A DNA stretch of 64,000 bases from NCBI GenBank assembly GCA_021234155.1, contig JAJEKV010000012.1, forward strand, positions 3,379,638 to 3,443,637. Direction: 5' to 3'. Below the pieces are notes generated by a model that saw only the letters and a list, made by a program, of their open reading frames with translations, did no database searches and was not told the DNA's origin. Numbering within the stretch: position 1 is the stretch's first letter; each line of letters starts with the position of its first letter. The DNA comes from Isoetes taiwanensis. Lineage: Eukaryota; Streptophyta; Lycopodiopsida; Isoetales; Isoetaceae. This document shows positions 33,420 through 43,862 of this stretch, piece after piece. The translations under genes were made by a program, and so were the position numbers.

Positions 33420-33874
33420 TCATCCTCCAGAATGTGCGCATGCCACCAAGCTACTTGCACCATTACCGATTGTGTTAAAGCATCCGCCACACTGTTTTGT
33501 TCTCTTGGAACATATACCACAATGCACTGCTGAAAATAGGACTTCAAATCCATGGCTTGTTGATGTAAGGCTCTCAAATTAGCACTTAAAACCTGAAATT
33601 GATCCATAAGTTGTTGACACACCAATAAAGAGTTTCCAAAAATAGTCAAACAATCAACATGCTTCTTCTTTGCCAAAGTCATCCCTTGAATAAGTGCATG
33701 GTATTCAGCCTCATTATTACTGCTTGCATTGCATGGCATACTCAATGTCACAATCTTCTTCTTATGCCCATATATCAGAAATACTCCTACACCTCTATGA
33801 TTCTTGAGTTTAGAGAATGCACCATCAAAATACATTTGTCCTTCAATAGTGGGCTGATTTCTGTTTATTTCCAT
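33420..33874 (-). pseudogene. Additional RNase H (aRNH-like) upstream of RT, element 1
   Basis: RNase HI pattern: GQMYFDGAFSKLKNHRGVGV, SSNNEAEYHALIQGMTLAKK, FGNSLLVCQQL, REQNSVADALTQS. The first Asp, the Glu and the last Asp are present; the Asp usual in GDSxLV is Asn. It lies between protease and RT, not between RNase H and integrase as in the Tat elements I know. Confidence 0.75.
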
Positions 33875-34817
33875 CTATGCTTAATGTCAAAATCAACATC
33901 TCTACTTGATCTTGATTAATACCTTGCTGAAATAAAGTCTCACCAATGGGTCTTTGAATGGACTCCTCCTGCATGTTTACAAGAGTCTCTTGTAACTCAC
34001 CTTCACCAATACTTTCCAGTCTTTGGATATACTTATCTGCAACTTGCTGCTGTAAATGACATATTTTTGAAATTTGGGTATCTTTTAACCACTTGTACAA
34101 AGTCTTATCTTCCTTGTCACCCACTTCCAAGACATGAAAACAACTAAGACCTTGCTGCCTTGACACCATAGCATTCTCTTTGCTGATTTCTAACTGCGGG
34201 CTGCTCAAAGAAGAATTGCAAAGAAAGGTACCTTTTGCTGATTTCAGAGGATGATCTATAGTAACCTTGTGTTCCCCTTGAAAGATGTTCATTTCACGCT
34301 TCCTCCATGAAGTCTCAGCTTGTACAGCATCTAACCATGTACGGCTCAGCAATAAAGTATAAGTTTCAGCATGCACACTCTCTGGAAATTTCAAAACCAT
34401 GAAATCCAAGATTGCTTCCACCTCATATACCTTGCATAAGACATTTCTTATGACTCCCATAGGCTGCACCTTCATTTGATTGAATGCTTTGGGCATCATA
34501 GTTGTCGGTTCCATCATTTTTAATCCAACTTGAAGCATTATATGGTAAGGCATTACATTCACTCCACTGCCGGTATCTATGTTGGCATCTTTGATTAAAT
34601 ATCTATTGATACTCACATTACAAAGAAATGGCCCTGGATCCTTGGATTGCCGGGCTGATGGCTCCATTGTACTCTTATTGATATCATTTGAGATGATTTG
34701 TTGGACTGAAATTTCTGATTTTATTCTTCCTCCTAACTCTTGCAACAAATTTGGAGAATAATGCATCAATTGCTCAAGAGTAAGTGTAACTTTAGTGGCC
34801 AAAACTTGGCTGATCAC
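33843..34817 (-). pseudogene. Aspartic protease region, element 1
   Basis: Contains ANIDTGSGVNVMPYHIMLQVG, the DTG(S) active site of retropepsins, and later LLLSRTWLDAVQAETSWRKR, like the ILGRPWL segment of the family. A 3' part (about 34200-33850) has no clear domain. It overlaps the start of the extra RNase H frame by about 30 bp. Confidence 0.8.
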
Positions 34818-35390
34818 ATCATCTTCATTCCACCATCGGAGGCATCACTATGGGCTGATTTTTTTCTATAGACTGAAACTGTTCTGTGGGCAGCACATTG
34901 AATTGTGCTTTTTTAGGTGCTGACACCTTCAAAGCTTGTTCCTTCAAAGCCTTTGGAAAAGAGGTCTTAGTCTTCTCCGCTATCGGCACTACTCTTGATT
35001 CTTGAACCACCTTTTGTGAGCTTGTAACCGCATTTACTTCTCCAATCTCTTCTTCTTGCTGTCATTCTCCACCTCAACAAATCCACAATTTACTATTGAT
35101 TTTGCCTTCTCTTGCTTCTTAAGCTCCTTAATAAGAGCCTTAACTTGAGGATTATCAATGTACTTTGCACCTTGAATGAGAACATCATTATTAGGAAGAG
35201 GTACTGATTCAAAGACTTGCTGCCTTGGTGGATATTTGTTGGTTGCCCATTCTGGTTTCCCATGAATTTTCCAATAAGTACTCTCATTATGCTTGAATTT
35301 ATCACATAACTTGAATTTATCTCATTATGCTTGAATTTATCACTTAACTGGTGGTGTGAAGTGCATTGCAGTTAAAAATGCTAACTTAAC
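34818..35390 (-). other. Degenerate gag-pol linker
   Basis: Lys/Pro/Glu-rich linker frames (35010-34825; 35305-35093) joined by frameshifts. 35281-35346 contains a tandemly repeated CTCATTATGCTTGAATTTAT word. Confidence 0.5.
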
Positions 35391-35879
35391 CTAACTTAAT
35401 GGTGGGTCTGAATAGACCCTTACTTGGATACCATCCCTGTTTTGGCTGCACCATTTGTGTGGAACCGATTGGAGCTTGTTTTGTGGCATCATTGGCACTT
35501 GTGGCATGATAGATGCTGCTTGCATTGGTTGAATAGGAATAGGTGGTGCTTGTTGCATAATAGCAAATACCGGATTGGCCCTCTCAAAGAATCTCTTCTC
35601 CCTACATTCTTGATCATTATGACCCTTGATTTGGCATCTTGAGCAGAATTTCAGCAATCTACATGTAGTATCAGAATGTCCAATAGACCCACAATACTCA
35701 CAAGTAATAAACTGAACCTCCCTTGGCTTCTCACCAATTGTAAGCTTAGAAATCTTAGCTGCAATATCCTCTATTTTATGCTCTGGAGCAGCAACTTCAT
35801 GAATGTACCCTAGCTTATCTTCAGCCTTGAGGGCATATTTTTGTGCCTCTAACAATGTTGTAGGCTGTTTAGCCTTCAC
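35391..35879 (-). pseudogene. Gag nucleocapsid, two zinc knuckles, element 1
   Basis: Two CX2CX4HX4C knuckles: CEYCGSIGHSDTTC and CSRCQIKGHNDQEC, which bind element RNA in the capsid. It is in the same frame as the upstream gag and is cut from it only by one TGA after WYVKGLK. Confidence 0.85.
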
Positions 35880-35894
35880 CTTATGAGCAATAGC

Positions 35895-36509
35895 TCATTT
35901 CAGCCCCTTCACATACCATTGGATATCCATTTCATTACTCCTTGCAATCTTCCGATGAACCATGGCTTTGGAAACTGCAATATACCTCTGATTATACTCT
36001 CTAATTGATTCATCTTCCTTTTGTGTAAAATTGGTCCACCTTTCCATAGTCTTATCCTTACCATGGACTTCTTGATAATTAGCAATAAATGCTTCCTTTA
36101 ATTCTTGATATGTCATGGTATCTGGCTGAGTTTGTGCCCATTCCTCCACTGAGTCTTGCAAAGAACTATGAAACCAAAGCAAATAATCACCAGCCGGTAA
36201 CTTACATTGCTGGAAATACCTCTCAAACTTCACAATATGCTTCAAAGGATCCCGATCCACCAGATCATCAAACTTTGGAATCCCATTGTCTGAAAATCCC
36301 ACACTATTGGTGGTAATACAGCCATCTCTGCCTCTTCTTGAGGTTCTTGAAACTGAAAAAACGAAATGGAATAACGAAATTGGATTACCTTCTAGATCGG
36401 TAAATGGAATCAAAACCTCCTGGATCTGAGAATTAGACATCAAATCTGCTCCCAAATCTGAAAATGAAATTGAATCTTGATGCAATTTTGAGCCCAAAGA
36501 TTGACTCAC
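35895..36509 (-). pseudogene. Gag capsid domain, element 1
   Basis: Retrotransposon gag pattern: FERYFQQCKLPAGDYLLWF, SLQDSVEEWAQTQPDTMTYQ, ELKEAFIANYQEVHGKDK, ESIREYNQRYIAVSKAM. Ends in TGA at 35895. The leader between here and the LTR (36510-36758) is non-coding. Confidence 0.85.
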
Positions 36510-36741
36510 CGGTTCCCTTCTTGTTACGATGGAGCTTGGTGGTATCTCCTTCTTACTTCTCTTGGGATAAAACTATGCTCCCTTTGTCAAATTGTACCCC
36601 ACAAATCAATTATGGCAAAATCCCTTTCACCCAAGAAATTGCTCCTTTCTCAATGGTGTCGTTCTTTGCCGACGATCACCAATACCAATAGTAACAACTC
36701 CTTTTTCAATGGAAATTCTTGCCAATCAATGGTCTATCGAG

Positions 36742-36755
36742 CACTGTGGTCGCCA
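36742..36755 (-). other. Putative primer-binding site
   Basis: Minus strand TGGCGACCACAGTG, three bases inside the 5' LTR. It starts with TGG as a tRNA 3' end would require; the tRNA is not identified. The same 14 bases also occur, reading inward, next to the other LTR at 29999-30012. Confidence 0.6.
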
Positions 36756-36758
36756 AAT

Positions 36759-37064
36759 TGTTAGAGCCTGAACTTGCAAGAAGGACAATACTCTAAGCTT
36801 CAATTTACCAAATCTATGCAATGCACAACATCCTCTCCATAGCTAGATCAAGCAAAATACTCCCTCTCAATACACCATCTCTTTGTTCTTCTCTCTCTGC
36901 TCAGATAATATAGTGATGATAATCCCTCCTGCACACCACAATGCATACGTGCAAATATCACGCGGCGTGCGTAATGCGTATATCCCTCCATATACGATAT
37001 ACAATCTCCTATACCACCTCAATAGTGGTGAGTGTAGCGAGTGACTGTGGTGACCACCCCAACA
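36759..37064 (-). repeat. LTR (5' in element sense)
   Basis: 306 bp. It holds a segment rich in GCG and ATGCA (36930-36980) that is absent from the other LTR. Confidence 0.88.
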
Positions 37065-37074
37065 GTGAACTCAC

Positions 37075-37990
37075 CTCAATCTCAGATTCTCCATTATTTG
37101 TTTCGCTATCGTCTAAACCTTGGACATCTCCGTCATCTTTATCTCCCTGGCTATCAGCTTTGTCTCTGTCATCTTTGTCCTTACTACTTCCAGCTGTCTT
37201 CCTCTTTTGAAAATGCTCATGAAGCAGGTCCAGGTATGACCGAATGGTCTCAACCATGTCCTTGTTCCCAACCACAGATATTGGTTTCATTCCATAGAGC
37301 ATAGCCCCCTGAAAGAACAGGCCATTCATATACCGCTCGCATATAATTTGATCTCCCTCGACCAAGCTGGTTATGAAGTACTTGATAACTCTCGACCGGA
37401 TAGGAATTCTATGTATTGAACCCGTCGCACCATCAGTGCTGACTTTGTCAATTGATGGCACATCCTCCATAAATCTGCCGCCCTTCCAGGGTTCCATATG
37501 CTCTTGAGAAATTATGAACTTATCGAGATAGTGGTGCTCGCTTGACCACCACTTGTCCAGGTCTGCAGCCAACCTTAAAACCAGAACCAAAACTGTTGGC
37601 AAAACTTGGTGCCTTCGGCAGGCCAAGTTTACACTCATGTTCCAGTTCGTATATAGAATACAAGATCTTGTTGGTGAAATTAATATCAGCTGCCCATTGT
37701 GGCACATCAGTTGTCTGATTGCCCGGCATGCAAAAGATAAGGAAACTGAAAGTATCCAGCTCGGTCATGTCCAGACACGTCTTGTACCACTGCTCAATAT
37801 CAGCTTTTCGTAAAATAGGGTGGGGTCTTCAATCATATTCATGGCAAATAGTGCCACGGGCCCAGCCGCCAGTTCCAGACCACTGAACCCCTTGTGTCTC
37901 AAGCTTACCAAGAAGGGAAGGGAACTATCGTCTGTCTTAAATGGGGCCACCCCGAATCCAAGCTTTCGCTTCAGAAGTGCCATAGCTCGT
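37075..37990 (-). pseudogene. Middle exon(s) of the ParB-like/FCP1-like gene
   Basis: Three overlapping frames read consecutively as one protein: FPERAMALLKRKLGFGVAPF ... ALFAMNMIEDPTLFYEK; then ADIEQWYKTCLDMTELDTFS ... ELEHECKLGLPKAPSFA; then RLAADLDKWWSSEHHYLDKF ... KDMVETIRSYLDLLHEHFQK and an acidic/Lys-rich tail ending ESEIE at the 37075 donor. The two frame changes (near 37800 and 37600) are not at splice-like sites, so this copy is probably broken unless the assembly is wrong. I recognise no domain here. Confidence 0.5.
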
Positions 37991-38160
37991 TCAGGAAAGG
38001 GGGCAGTTTTGACGTTACGCTTTAGCTTTGTGTTGATGTAGAATATAAACTAAGCTACATTGCCCAAAGAGGCAGGGAAAGAAAGATTGGAAGGCTCGAT
38101 GCTTTTACTCATCAATCATTGATCTCTAATGAACCCTTTCATGCTTGTTTTCTGTTTTCC

Positions 38161-38172
38161 TCGAGTCGAGAA
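38161..38172. repeat. Dispersed palindrome, half-site
   Basis: TCGAGTCGAGAA, preceded by TTTTCC instead of the left arm. Confidence 0.55.
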
Positions 38173-38288
38173 TATCCAGAGGAAAACATAAAACGAACAC
38201 CCACCGAAACCGGCATTGCGGATGGGCGACTTTCTGACTTCGCGGTCGAAAAGCCGATGCATCCTCTTCTTTCCTTCTTTCTCTGGCT

Positions 38289-38310
38289 TTCTCGACTCGC
38301 GAGTTGAGAA
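38289..38310. repeat. Dispersed palindrome (one change)
   Basis: Right arm has GTTGAG for GTCGAG. Confidence 0.8.
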
Positions 38311-38347
38311 AGCTCCTGCCTCCTCTATTTTCCTTCTTTCTCTGTCT

Positions 38348-38369
38348 TTCTTGACTCGCAAGTCGAGAA
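38348..38369. repeat. Dispersed palindrome (two changes)
   Basis: TTCTTGACTCG then CAAGTCGAGAA. The two changes lie in opposite arms (C5 to T on the left; central G to A on the right). Confidence 0.75.
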
Positions 38370-38406
38370 ACCCCCCGAATCCTCTGTTTCATGTCTTTCT
38401 CTGGCT

Positions 38407-38428
38407 TTTCTCGACTCACGGTGAAAAG
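38407..38428. repeat. Dispersed palindrome, degenerate
   Basis: The left arm TTCTCGACTCA is kept; the right arm is eroded to CGGTGAAAAG. Confidence 0.55.
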
Positions 38429-38462
38429 CCCGAAGGAAAGCAAACGAGAGGATTAAGAAACT

Positions 38463-38485
38463 TTCTCGACTTCAGCGAGTCGAAA
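38463..38485. repeat. Dispersed palindrome, degenerate
   Basis: TTCTCGACTTCA then GCGAGTCGAAA; one base longer at the centre. Confidence 0.6.
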
Positions 38486-38514
38486 CTCTGGGCGGGGACA
38501 ATAAATTACCTTAT

Positions 38515-39300
38515 TTAGCTGGCACTTGATGCTATTGTATTCTGACAATGGCTAATGCTGGCGAGCTCTGTTGGTGGCATGTCCGCTGAGAGAACTCTGC
38601 ACTCTCGTTTGGAATATCGATCCTTGATCCTTTGCGTGACTTCCTTTTTTGTCTGCAATACTTGTGCTGCCCTCACTGAATGCTGACCGTCCACAACCCA
38701 GAACCTCACATCTTTTCCCTTCAAGTCTTCCTCAGCGCTCCACCTGAACAACTCACCAGTAGCTCTGCTGAACGATATGACATCCGCAGGCATTGGATCC
38801 GCAACGGGATGACGCACCATGAGGTTCAGAATCTCTAGCATGTGAGCTGGATTAAATTCCCTGTGGTTGAACTGGACTGCATCGCCAGTGCAAACCTTCA
38901 ACCGTCTTATGTCCAGCAGCAACCTGTGGCCAATTTCCAATGGATAATATTCAGCCAGCCGCTCCATCTTTTGGGCCCCTCTCTGTGATTTTCTTATCTG
39001 GTTATCTGGATCCAAGAATTGAGAATCAACTATTTCATCCTCTTCATCTGCATCCGAATCCTCTCGAGTACTTTCTGCTTCCACACTTGCAGTCCTCTCT
39101 GGAGCTTTCTCTTTCTGAACTACATCCTTAGTAACTGTAGAGTGCTTTAATGTCTTCAGCACGTTGGACATGAAGTTCCCGATGTTGAAAAGCTTCTCTC
39201 TCACCCTGGAAATCTCCATTCCAAGCTCTCTTGATGTGAGGGTTCCAGCCTCCTTCATCCCTTCCAAATCCTTCCAGCCAAGGTTCTGGCAATTTAAAGG
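38515..39300 (-). pseudogene. ParB/Srx-like domain exon of the same gene
   Basis: A 250-codon minus-strand frame. The N-terminal part is a possible coiled coil (EISRVREKLFNIGNFMSNVL), then an acidic stretch (EDSDADEEDEIVDSQFLDPD). It is followed by a compact domain ending DVRFWVVDGQHSVRAAQVLQ, which resembles the ParB/sulfiredoxin-fold motif (xxVVDGQHRLxAA). ParB-type folds bind nucleotides or DNA; what it does in plants is unknown to me. Downstream on the minus strand come the middle exons and the FCP1-like exon. Confidence 0.5.
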
Positions 39301-39389
39301 TGCGGCCTTTTGTCAGTCCCCTTGGCATTGCTCATTGAAGTGGAGGAATAATTGGAGACAGATAATTTTTTGGTGTGATAGAATTTACC

Positions 39390-39735
39390 CTTCAAGCAAT
39401 CTTCCACATACAATATGAGAAGTTTGAAGGAGAGGACCACACCGACCTTCTTGTATATGTCACCGGAACTCTTTTTATCCCTCTGCCAAAGGAACAGATC
39501 TTTCTCCTTCCCACAAGATGTGACTTCGACATACCATCAGCAATCTGCAAGTGTTTCCAGTAGCTCTGTCTCCAATCCTTCAATAACGAAGAATGTAGTT
39601 CTACCAGTGATCACTAGCGTCTCTGCCGTAAATGCTGCAAGACAAAATGATGAATCAGAAAAGGTGGATGAATCGAATCAAAAAAGGTGGATGAATTGAG
39701 AGCTTACCTGGCGTCATGGTCTTTCTTTTCTTCAT
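39390..39735 (-). pseudogene. 5' exons of the ParB-like/FCP1-like gene
   Basis: ATG at 39735 starts a basic peptide (MKKRKTMTP) that ends at CAG|GTAAGC (39708). In-frame basic codons precede it back to a TAG near 39780. The acceptor TTGTCTTGCAG at 39635 opens an exon reading AFTAETLVITGRTTFFVIEG, but an in-frame TGA follows after LETLADC; beyond it the same frame again reads like protein (WYVEVTSCGKEKDLFLWQRD). Either this is a mutation or an unrecognised intron boundary lies here. Confidence 0.4.
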
Positions 39736-40064
39736 TCCACTAGAACCGGCATCCGCTCTGGCGCCCCGCTTCTTCGCTCTTGCTGCTCGAATTCCCTTCT
39801 AAATTGAGTCTCTTCTGGGTCTTTGAGATTTTGGGACTGCACGTAAAAAAAAGGTACTGGCGTGTTCTTAAATTTAAAATTAAGGACATACAATCATTCA
39901 AGGCAAAAAACGGGCTAAGGGTACAGCATGGGCAACTTTAGCCCGCCCAAACACTAATTCGAAATTGATCATTTGGGATTAAGTGTATCGAGCGCAGTGG
40001 AGATTACCGGACGCGTAGTTTTATTGGGTCTTAGCAGCCAGAGGCCGAGAGAGATTCTGAATGA

Positions 40065-40370
40065 GTTCTCGGATGGCGCCACGACGTTGTAAGCTCCTAA
40101 CAGCGGTTTAATCTGTGTCTCGTTCTAACTGCGTGTCTTGTTCAAACTAATTGATCTGATCGATGTACGTGGGGCGAAGGTAGCAGCTGAGATGAGGTTG
40201 AGGACACAGGCACTCTTCACTGCAGCGCCATGGAGAAGGGATACACAATAATTGCTTTGAGTCAAGTTTTGGATGCAGATGCCTTGTTGATGAGGCCAAC
40301 AGAAGAAGCGAAGACTCTCGGAGAGGCTGCGGGATCTGTGATATAATGGCCTAAAGAGTACTTGCGAGAA
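40065..40370 (+). other. Exon-like pieces, divergent from the gene above
   Basis: A short ATG frame (MSSRMAPRRC at about 40060) and a second piece, MEKGYTIIALSQVLDADALL (from about 40230), which meets a TGA or TAA-type stop near 40344 just before GAAGAG|GTGAGTTTG, a strong donor sequence. No family recognised. They could be the 5' end of a decayed plus-strand gene sharing a promoter region with the minus-strand gene. Confidence 0.25.
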
Positions 40371-40419
40371 GAGGTGAGTTTGAGGGATTCTTGTTTCATA
40401 ATTTTATTAGAATGCTTGT

Positions 40420-40780
40420 TAGACATGCACTACCCGTATAGAACATGGAACTGCTCAAGAGCTCGATCGATTGGTTGTTTCCTTGTTGAGACACTCTCTG
40501 CGTTGATGCTCAGCAAGGGAGCAACCAATCGGAAGTAACTCGCGAACAACTCTATGTGTCCTCTGTTTTGGTTAGAATGCAGTTCGTTGTGTTTAGAAGC
40601 AAACGGCTCCACCCAGTCCGAGTCTCTGTTAGGCATGCTAGACTTGTTTAGATCATGGAACTGCTTTCGAAAAGCTTCGTAGATTTTATTGTTTCCTTGT
40701 TGAGCATATTTCAGCGTCGACATAATCTCTGGGTTGAGAGATGCTCAGCAAGGGAACAACAAATCGGAGTAACTCGCGAA
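40420..40780. repeat. Imperfect tandem duplication
   Basis: Copies at 40420-40541 and 40627-40780 share ATGGAACTGCT, TTGTTTCCTTGTTGAG and GATGCTCAGCAAGGGA. Between them is a divergent piece of the palindrome-ended repeat (CTCCACCCAGTCCGAG at 40610-40625). Confidence 0.6.
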
Positions 40781-40856
40781 GAGCTCCAGGTTTGAACTTG
40801 GTTGGTCAAGGGCCTTCTATGTGTAAGACTCCAGCTCTGTGTAAGCCTCGAGAGTC

Positions 40857-40878
40857 TTCTCGACTCGCGAGTCGAGAA
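40857..40878. repeat. Dispersed palindrome, perfect
   Basis: Left terminus of repeat copy 2; the preceding CCTCGAGAG is itself palindrome-like. Confidence 0.85.
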
Positions 40879-41013
40879 AGCCCCCAGTGCTCCTTAGGGA
40901 TGCAGTTCAAATGCATTCCCCTGTGGTTAGTCGCAGAGGCCTCCACCCAGTCCGAGCCCCTCCCCTTCGCAATATTCGAGCAAGATGGTTTGAAGGAGAG
41001 AGACTCAGACTGG
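40857..41013 (+). repeat. Palindrome-ended repeat, copy 2
   Basis: Plus orientation. Similarity to copies 1 and 3 stops at GACTCAGACTGG (41013), about 30 bp earlier than between copies 1 and 3. Confidence 0.65.
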
Positions 41014-43214
41014 TGTTGCCTGGCTATAGCAGGCAACATATACAAGGCTCCTGAGCAATATCACAGGCAAAGATTTGAAGACCAAGAATACTGAAAACCA
41101 AAAGATTTGAAGACCAAAGATGCTGATGAAGAACCCAAAGGATGACTTTAAGTCAAGACACAAGTTCACAACTCAAACTCCAAGGATTGAATGCATTCTC
41201 TAGCTCTGAAGGCACTTGTGAAGTTTGGAAGACCCACAATGAAGATGGCAAGCTATGATATGGTATTTATCTTTCTCATGTTGTGATGATTCTCTATTTG
41301 CCTTTTGTTCCATCATACCATCATCCTTTATCCTATTTTTTCACCTTCATTGCCTTTTCACATCCTATACCATCATGTATTTCATATGTAACCATTTGTT
41401 TCATAGTTGACCTACCATTACCTAGGGCACATTTTCCAAGGGAGTTGTCAAACCTAAAAGTTGCCTAGCATCAAGTTCCATATCATCATTTTCATCTCAT
41501 GCCTTGCCATTCCATTATCACACACTTCATACCAAGTAGCTAAAGCAAAAAAAAAAAAAAAAAAAAAACATATGTGCTAAGCACAAAAAACACAAAAAAG
41601 CACAAAAATGCCTAGTCACCATCTCTAAATGACATGGCATGATGACTAGATATACATGTCACCACCTCCAAAGCTACTTTGGTCCACTCATCATTTGCCG
41701 CTTTTATGTCTCATTCATCATGTTGCCACCTAAGCACCAAATTTCCACATCATCACATCACTCCACATCATCAAATGATGACTAGGCAAGTTTTGACCAA
41801 ACTCAAAATTGGTCAACCTAATGATCAAATTACCTTGGGAAGTGAACCTACTAGCCTTGTTTACCCTAGTTGACCTATTTTTTCCACCTTTCCACTACAT
41901 TTTCACCTATTGCCACCTCATCATCAAAATATCAAGGGGCATTTGAAATCTTGAAATTCCATCCAGGCAAAATGCCTTGTTTGACCAACACACATCACCA
42001 TTGACTTTGCCCAGTCATCATTGATTCATCCTTTTTTGAACAAAAATCAAAGTATTATTTTTCCAAAATTTGGCCTTGCCATCTTGAAGCTCCCATGAAA
42101 ATATGCCACCTGGCACAAAAAATCTCCAAAAAAGACCCTATATAGACCTTCAAATTTCATTTCTTGGGAACCGTGCCCATTGCAAAAAAAAAAATACAAA
42201 AAAATTTCCTATTCTACCCCCCCGACCTAGATTCCTTTCCGACCTATCCGCACCCTCCACGTTGGCTCACCCGGCGTGTGTGGGGCGGTGGAGGTACCGG
42301 ATCCCACGGGCAAGACCGTCAATTTACAAGTCCACCTAGATCGAGCTATATATCACCTGATCGATTTTTTGATCTCGGCTTTTGTGGGATATATCACATT
42401 GAACCCTAAAATTTGAACTTGCCAAGAAACCTCCATTACATTAAGCCAAACGAAGTAATCATTGCATCTGTTAGCGGTTTTGTCCTACTCCACCTAAAAA
42501 CAGTTCAATTAAACCAAAACCATGGCATTGATTCTTGAATTTGCCAAGATCCGGCCCAGACAGGGGGATTTTAAAAAGGGTTTGTTCTCTTGAATTTTTT
42601 TTTTCGAGGGCCATAAAAGCGGTTTGAAGACCGGGAACATGAAGTCGTGGCGTCTCTGAGTTCGCAGAAGATCCTCCCCGCCCGGAAATCAAAATCGAGG
42701 CATATGTGATGAAATATCCTTGAATCTTTTGAAACTTGAAGTTTATTTTGATTGAGTTGTTCTTGGGTGATCCAAATGACATTCTTGAATACCTTGTGTT
42801 GTGAATTTCTTTGTTTTGACTTAATGAAAATCGAATTTGGGAAAAGAATGTGTGAAACTATGATTAAACTCATTTTACTCTGCATTGTCATTTACAATTG
42901 AGCATAAAGGAATTGAAGCGAGAATACAACTAGTGTTTGTTTAAGTCATAGTTAGGAGATAAAATTGAAGCGACTGCAGAACATATGTCCTTTGGAAAAG
43001 ACTAAGAATAGATCTTTTCTTGAATCATCTGTTAGTTTGTAGGCATTTCTAGCATCCAAGTAACTATTAGAAGCATCGATGAGTGAGTATTAAGAGCGGA
43101 GAAAACAAAAGAAAGGGGATTGACAATTAGAGTGCAAGGGCGATTCTGAACATTGCCATTGAAACTCTGTTAATGCATGTTACAGCAAAGAATTCAAGCT
43201 TTGTTTGAACCAAG
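41014..43214. other. Spacer, no gene seen
   Basis: Non-coding, with an A22 tract at 41547-41568 followed by CACAAAAAACAC repeats, and CATCA/CACCT-rich text. Short frames at 42103-42409 and 42471-42891 have no domain. The A tract could be the tail of a retroposed sequence, but no body is recognisable upstream. Confidence 0.4.
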
Positions 43215-43650
43215 TGAGCATATGCACATGACCTACGAGGAGCACACCTAGGTGTGAATTTGTTTCTACCATAGAAGATCATTGTTTAGCATTTGGCAAA
43301 ATCGAGCTCCTTTGTCCAGGGCCATTGACCAAAAATTGACCCGGTCGGAAGTTGATTTGTGAGAAATCTGTAAGCATTTTGCTGTAGACTTTTCTACAAC
43401 AGTTTTCTGGAATTGGCTAGCATACCTTGGTAAAGATTTCAAGTACTTTTGAAATAGATGCATGGTTTGGTGAATGTTTGAGTGCTGCTAGTTTCTTTTG
43501 CTTTAGGGACTCTAGTGGATTTGGTATTTCCTTGCAAATTCAGAGATGTTTTGCAGTGCAGATTGATCACCTCAAGTGATCTGGAGGTCCTGACCATCAA
43601 AACACCCTTGTAAGGCCCCAGTTGGAGACCACCCAGGATAATCTCCAACA
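43215..43650 (+). repeat. 5' LTR of gypsy element 2
   Basis: The last ~250 bp are identical to the other LTR; the first ~185 bp carry about ten differences and indels. Confidence 0.75.
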
Positions 43651-43862
43651 TTTTGGAGGTCCTACCGAGATATCCCTCACGGAAATTAAGAACTCACACG
43701 GAAATAGAAAAAACATGCCTCAAGTAGGAGAAGTGAAGCGGTGAAGCTCCGAACCTCACGATCCCATTGGAATGCCCAGTTCAAGCAATATGCCTCTTAA
43801 TTTGACTCGCCTCCTATTTTTGAACTGAACACGCCAATTACTCCTCCTATTTTGAGCCCAGC

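Larger units (their letters stand above)
29694..37064 (-). mobile_element. Ty3/gypsy LTR retrotransposon, minus strand, 7371 bp
   Basis: Two LTRs (29694-29997 and 36759-37064) start TGTTAGAGCCTGAAC and end CCCCAACA on the plus strand. The element is flanked by a perfect 5-bp duplication GTGAA (29689-29693, 37065-37069). Minus-strand order: gag, zinc knuckles, protease, an extra RNase H, reverse transcriptase, RNase H, integrase. Integrase after RT marks Ty3/gypsy. In-frame stops and frameshifts in gag-NC, RT and integrase make it inactive, and the LTRs differ by several indels, so it is not recent. Confidence 0.92.
29567..37074 (-). other. Intron enlarged by Ty3/gypsy insertion
   Basis: The exon ending ...ESEIE (37075) is followed by the donor GTGAGTTCAC. 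The next exon begins at 29566. Without the retrotransposon and one copy of its 5-bp target duplication the intron would be about 130 bp. It also holds a palindrome copy at 29612-29633 and a related hairpin at 29654-29678. Confidence 0.55.
37991..38514 (-). other. Intron-like spacer packed with palindromes
   Basis: Between two exon blocks of the same gene. It holds five whole or degenerate copies of the dispersed palindrome within about 330 bp, separated by similar CTTTCTCTGGCTTT-type words, as if the palindrome and flank had been tandemly copied. Confidence 0.55.

Noticed and set aside
41547-41568. A22 tract as a processed-gene poly-A tail
   Set aside because: No recognisable transcript body upstream and no flanking duplication.
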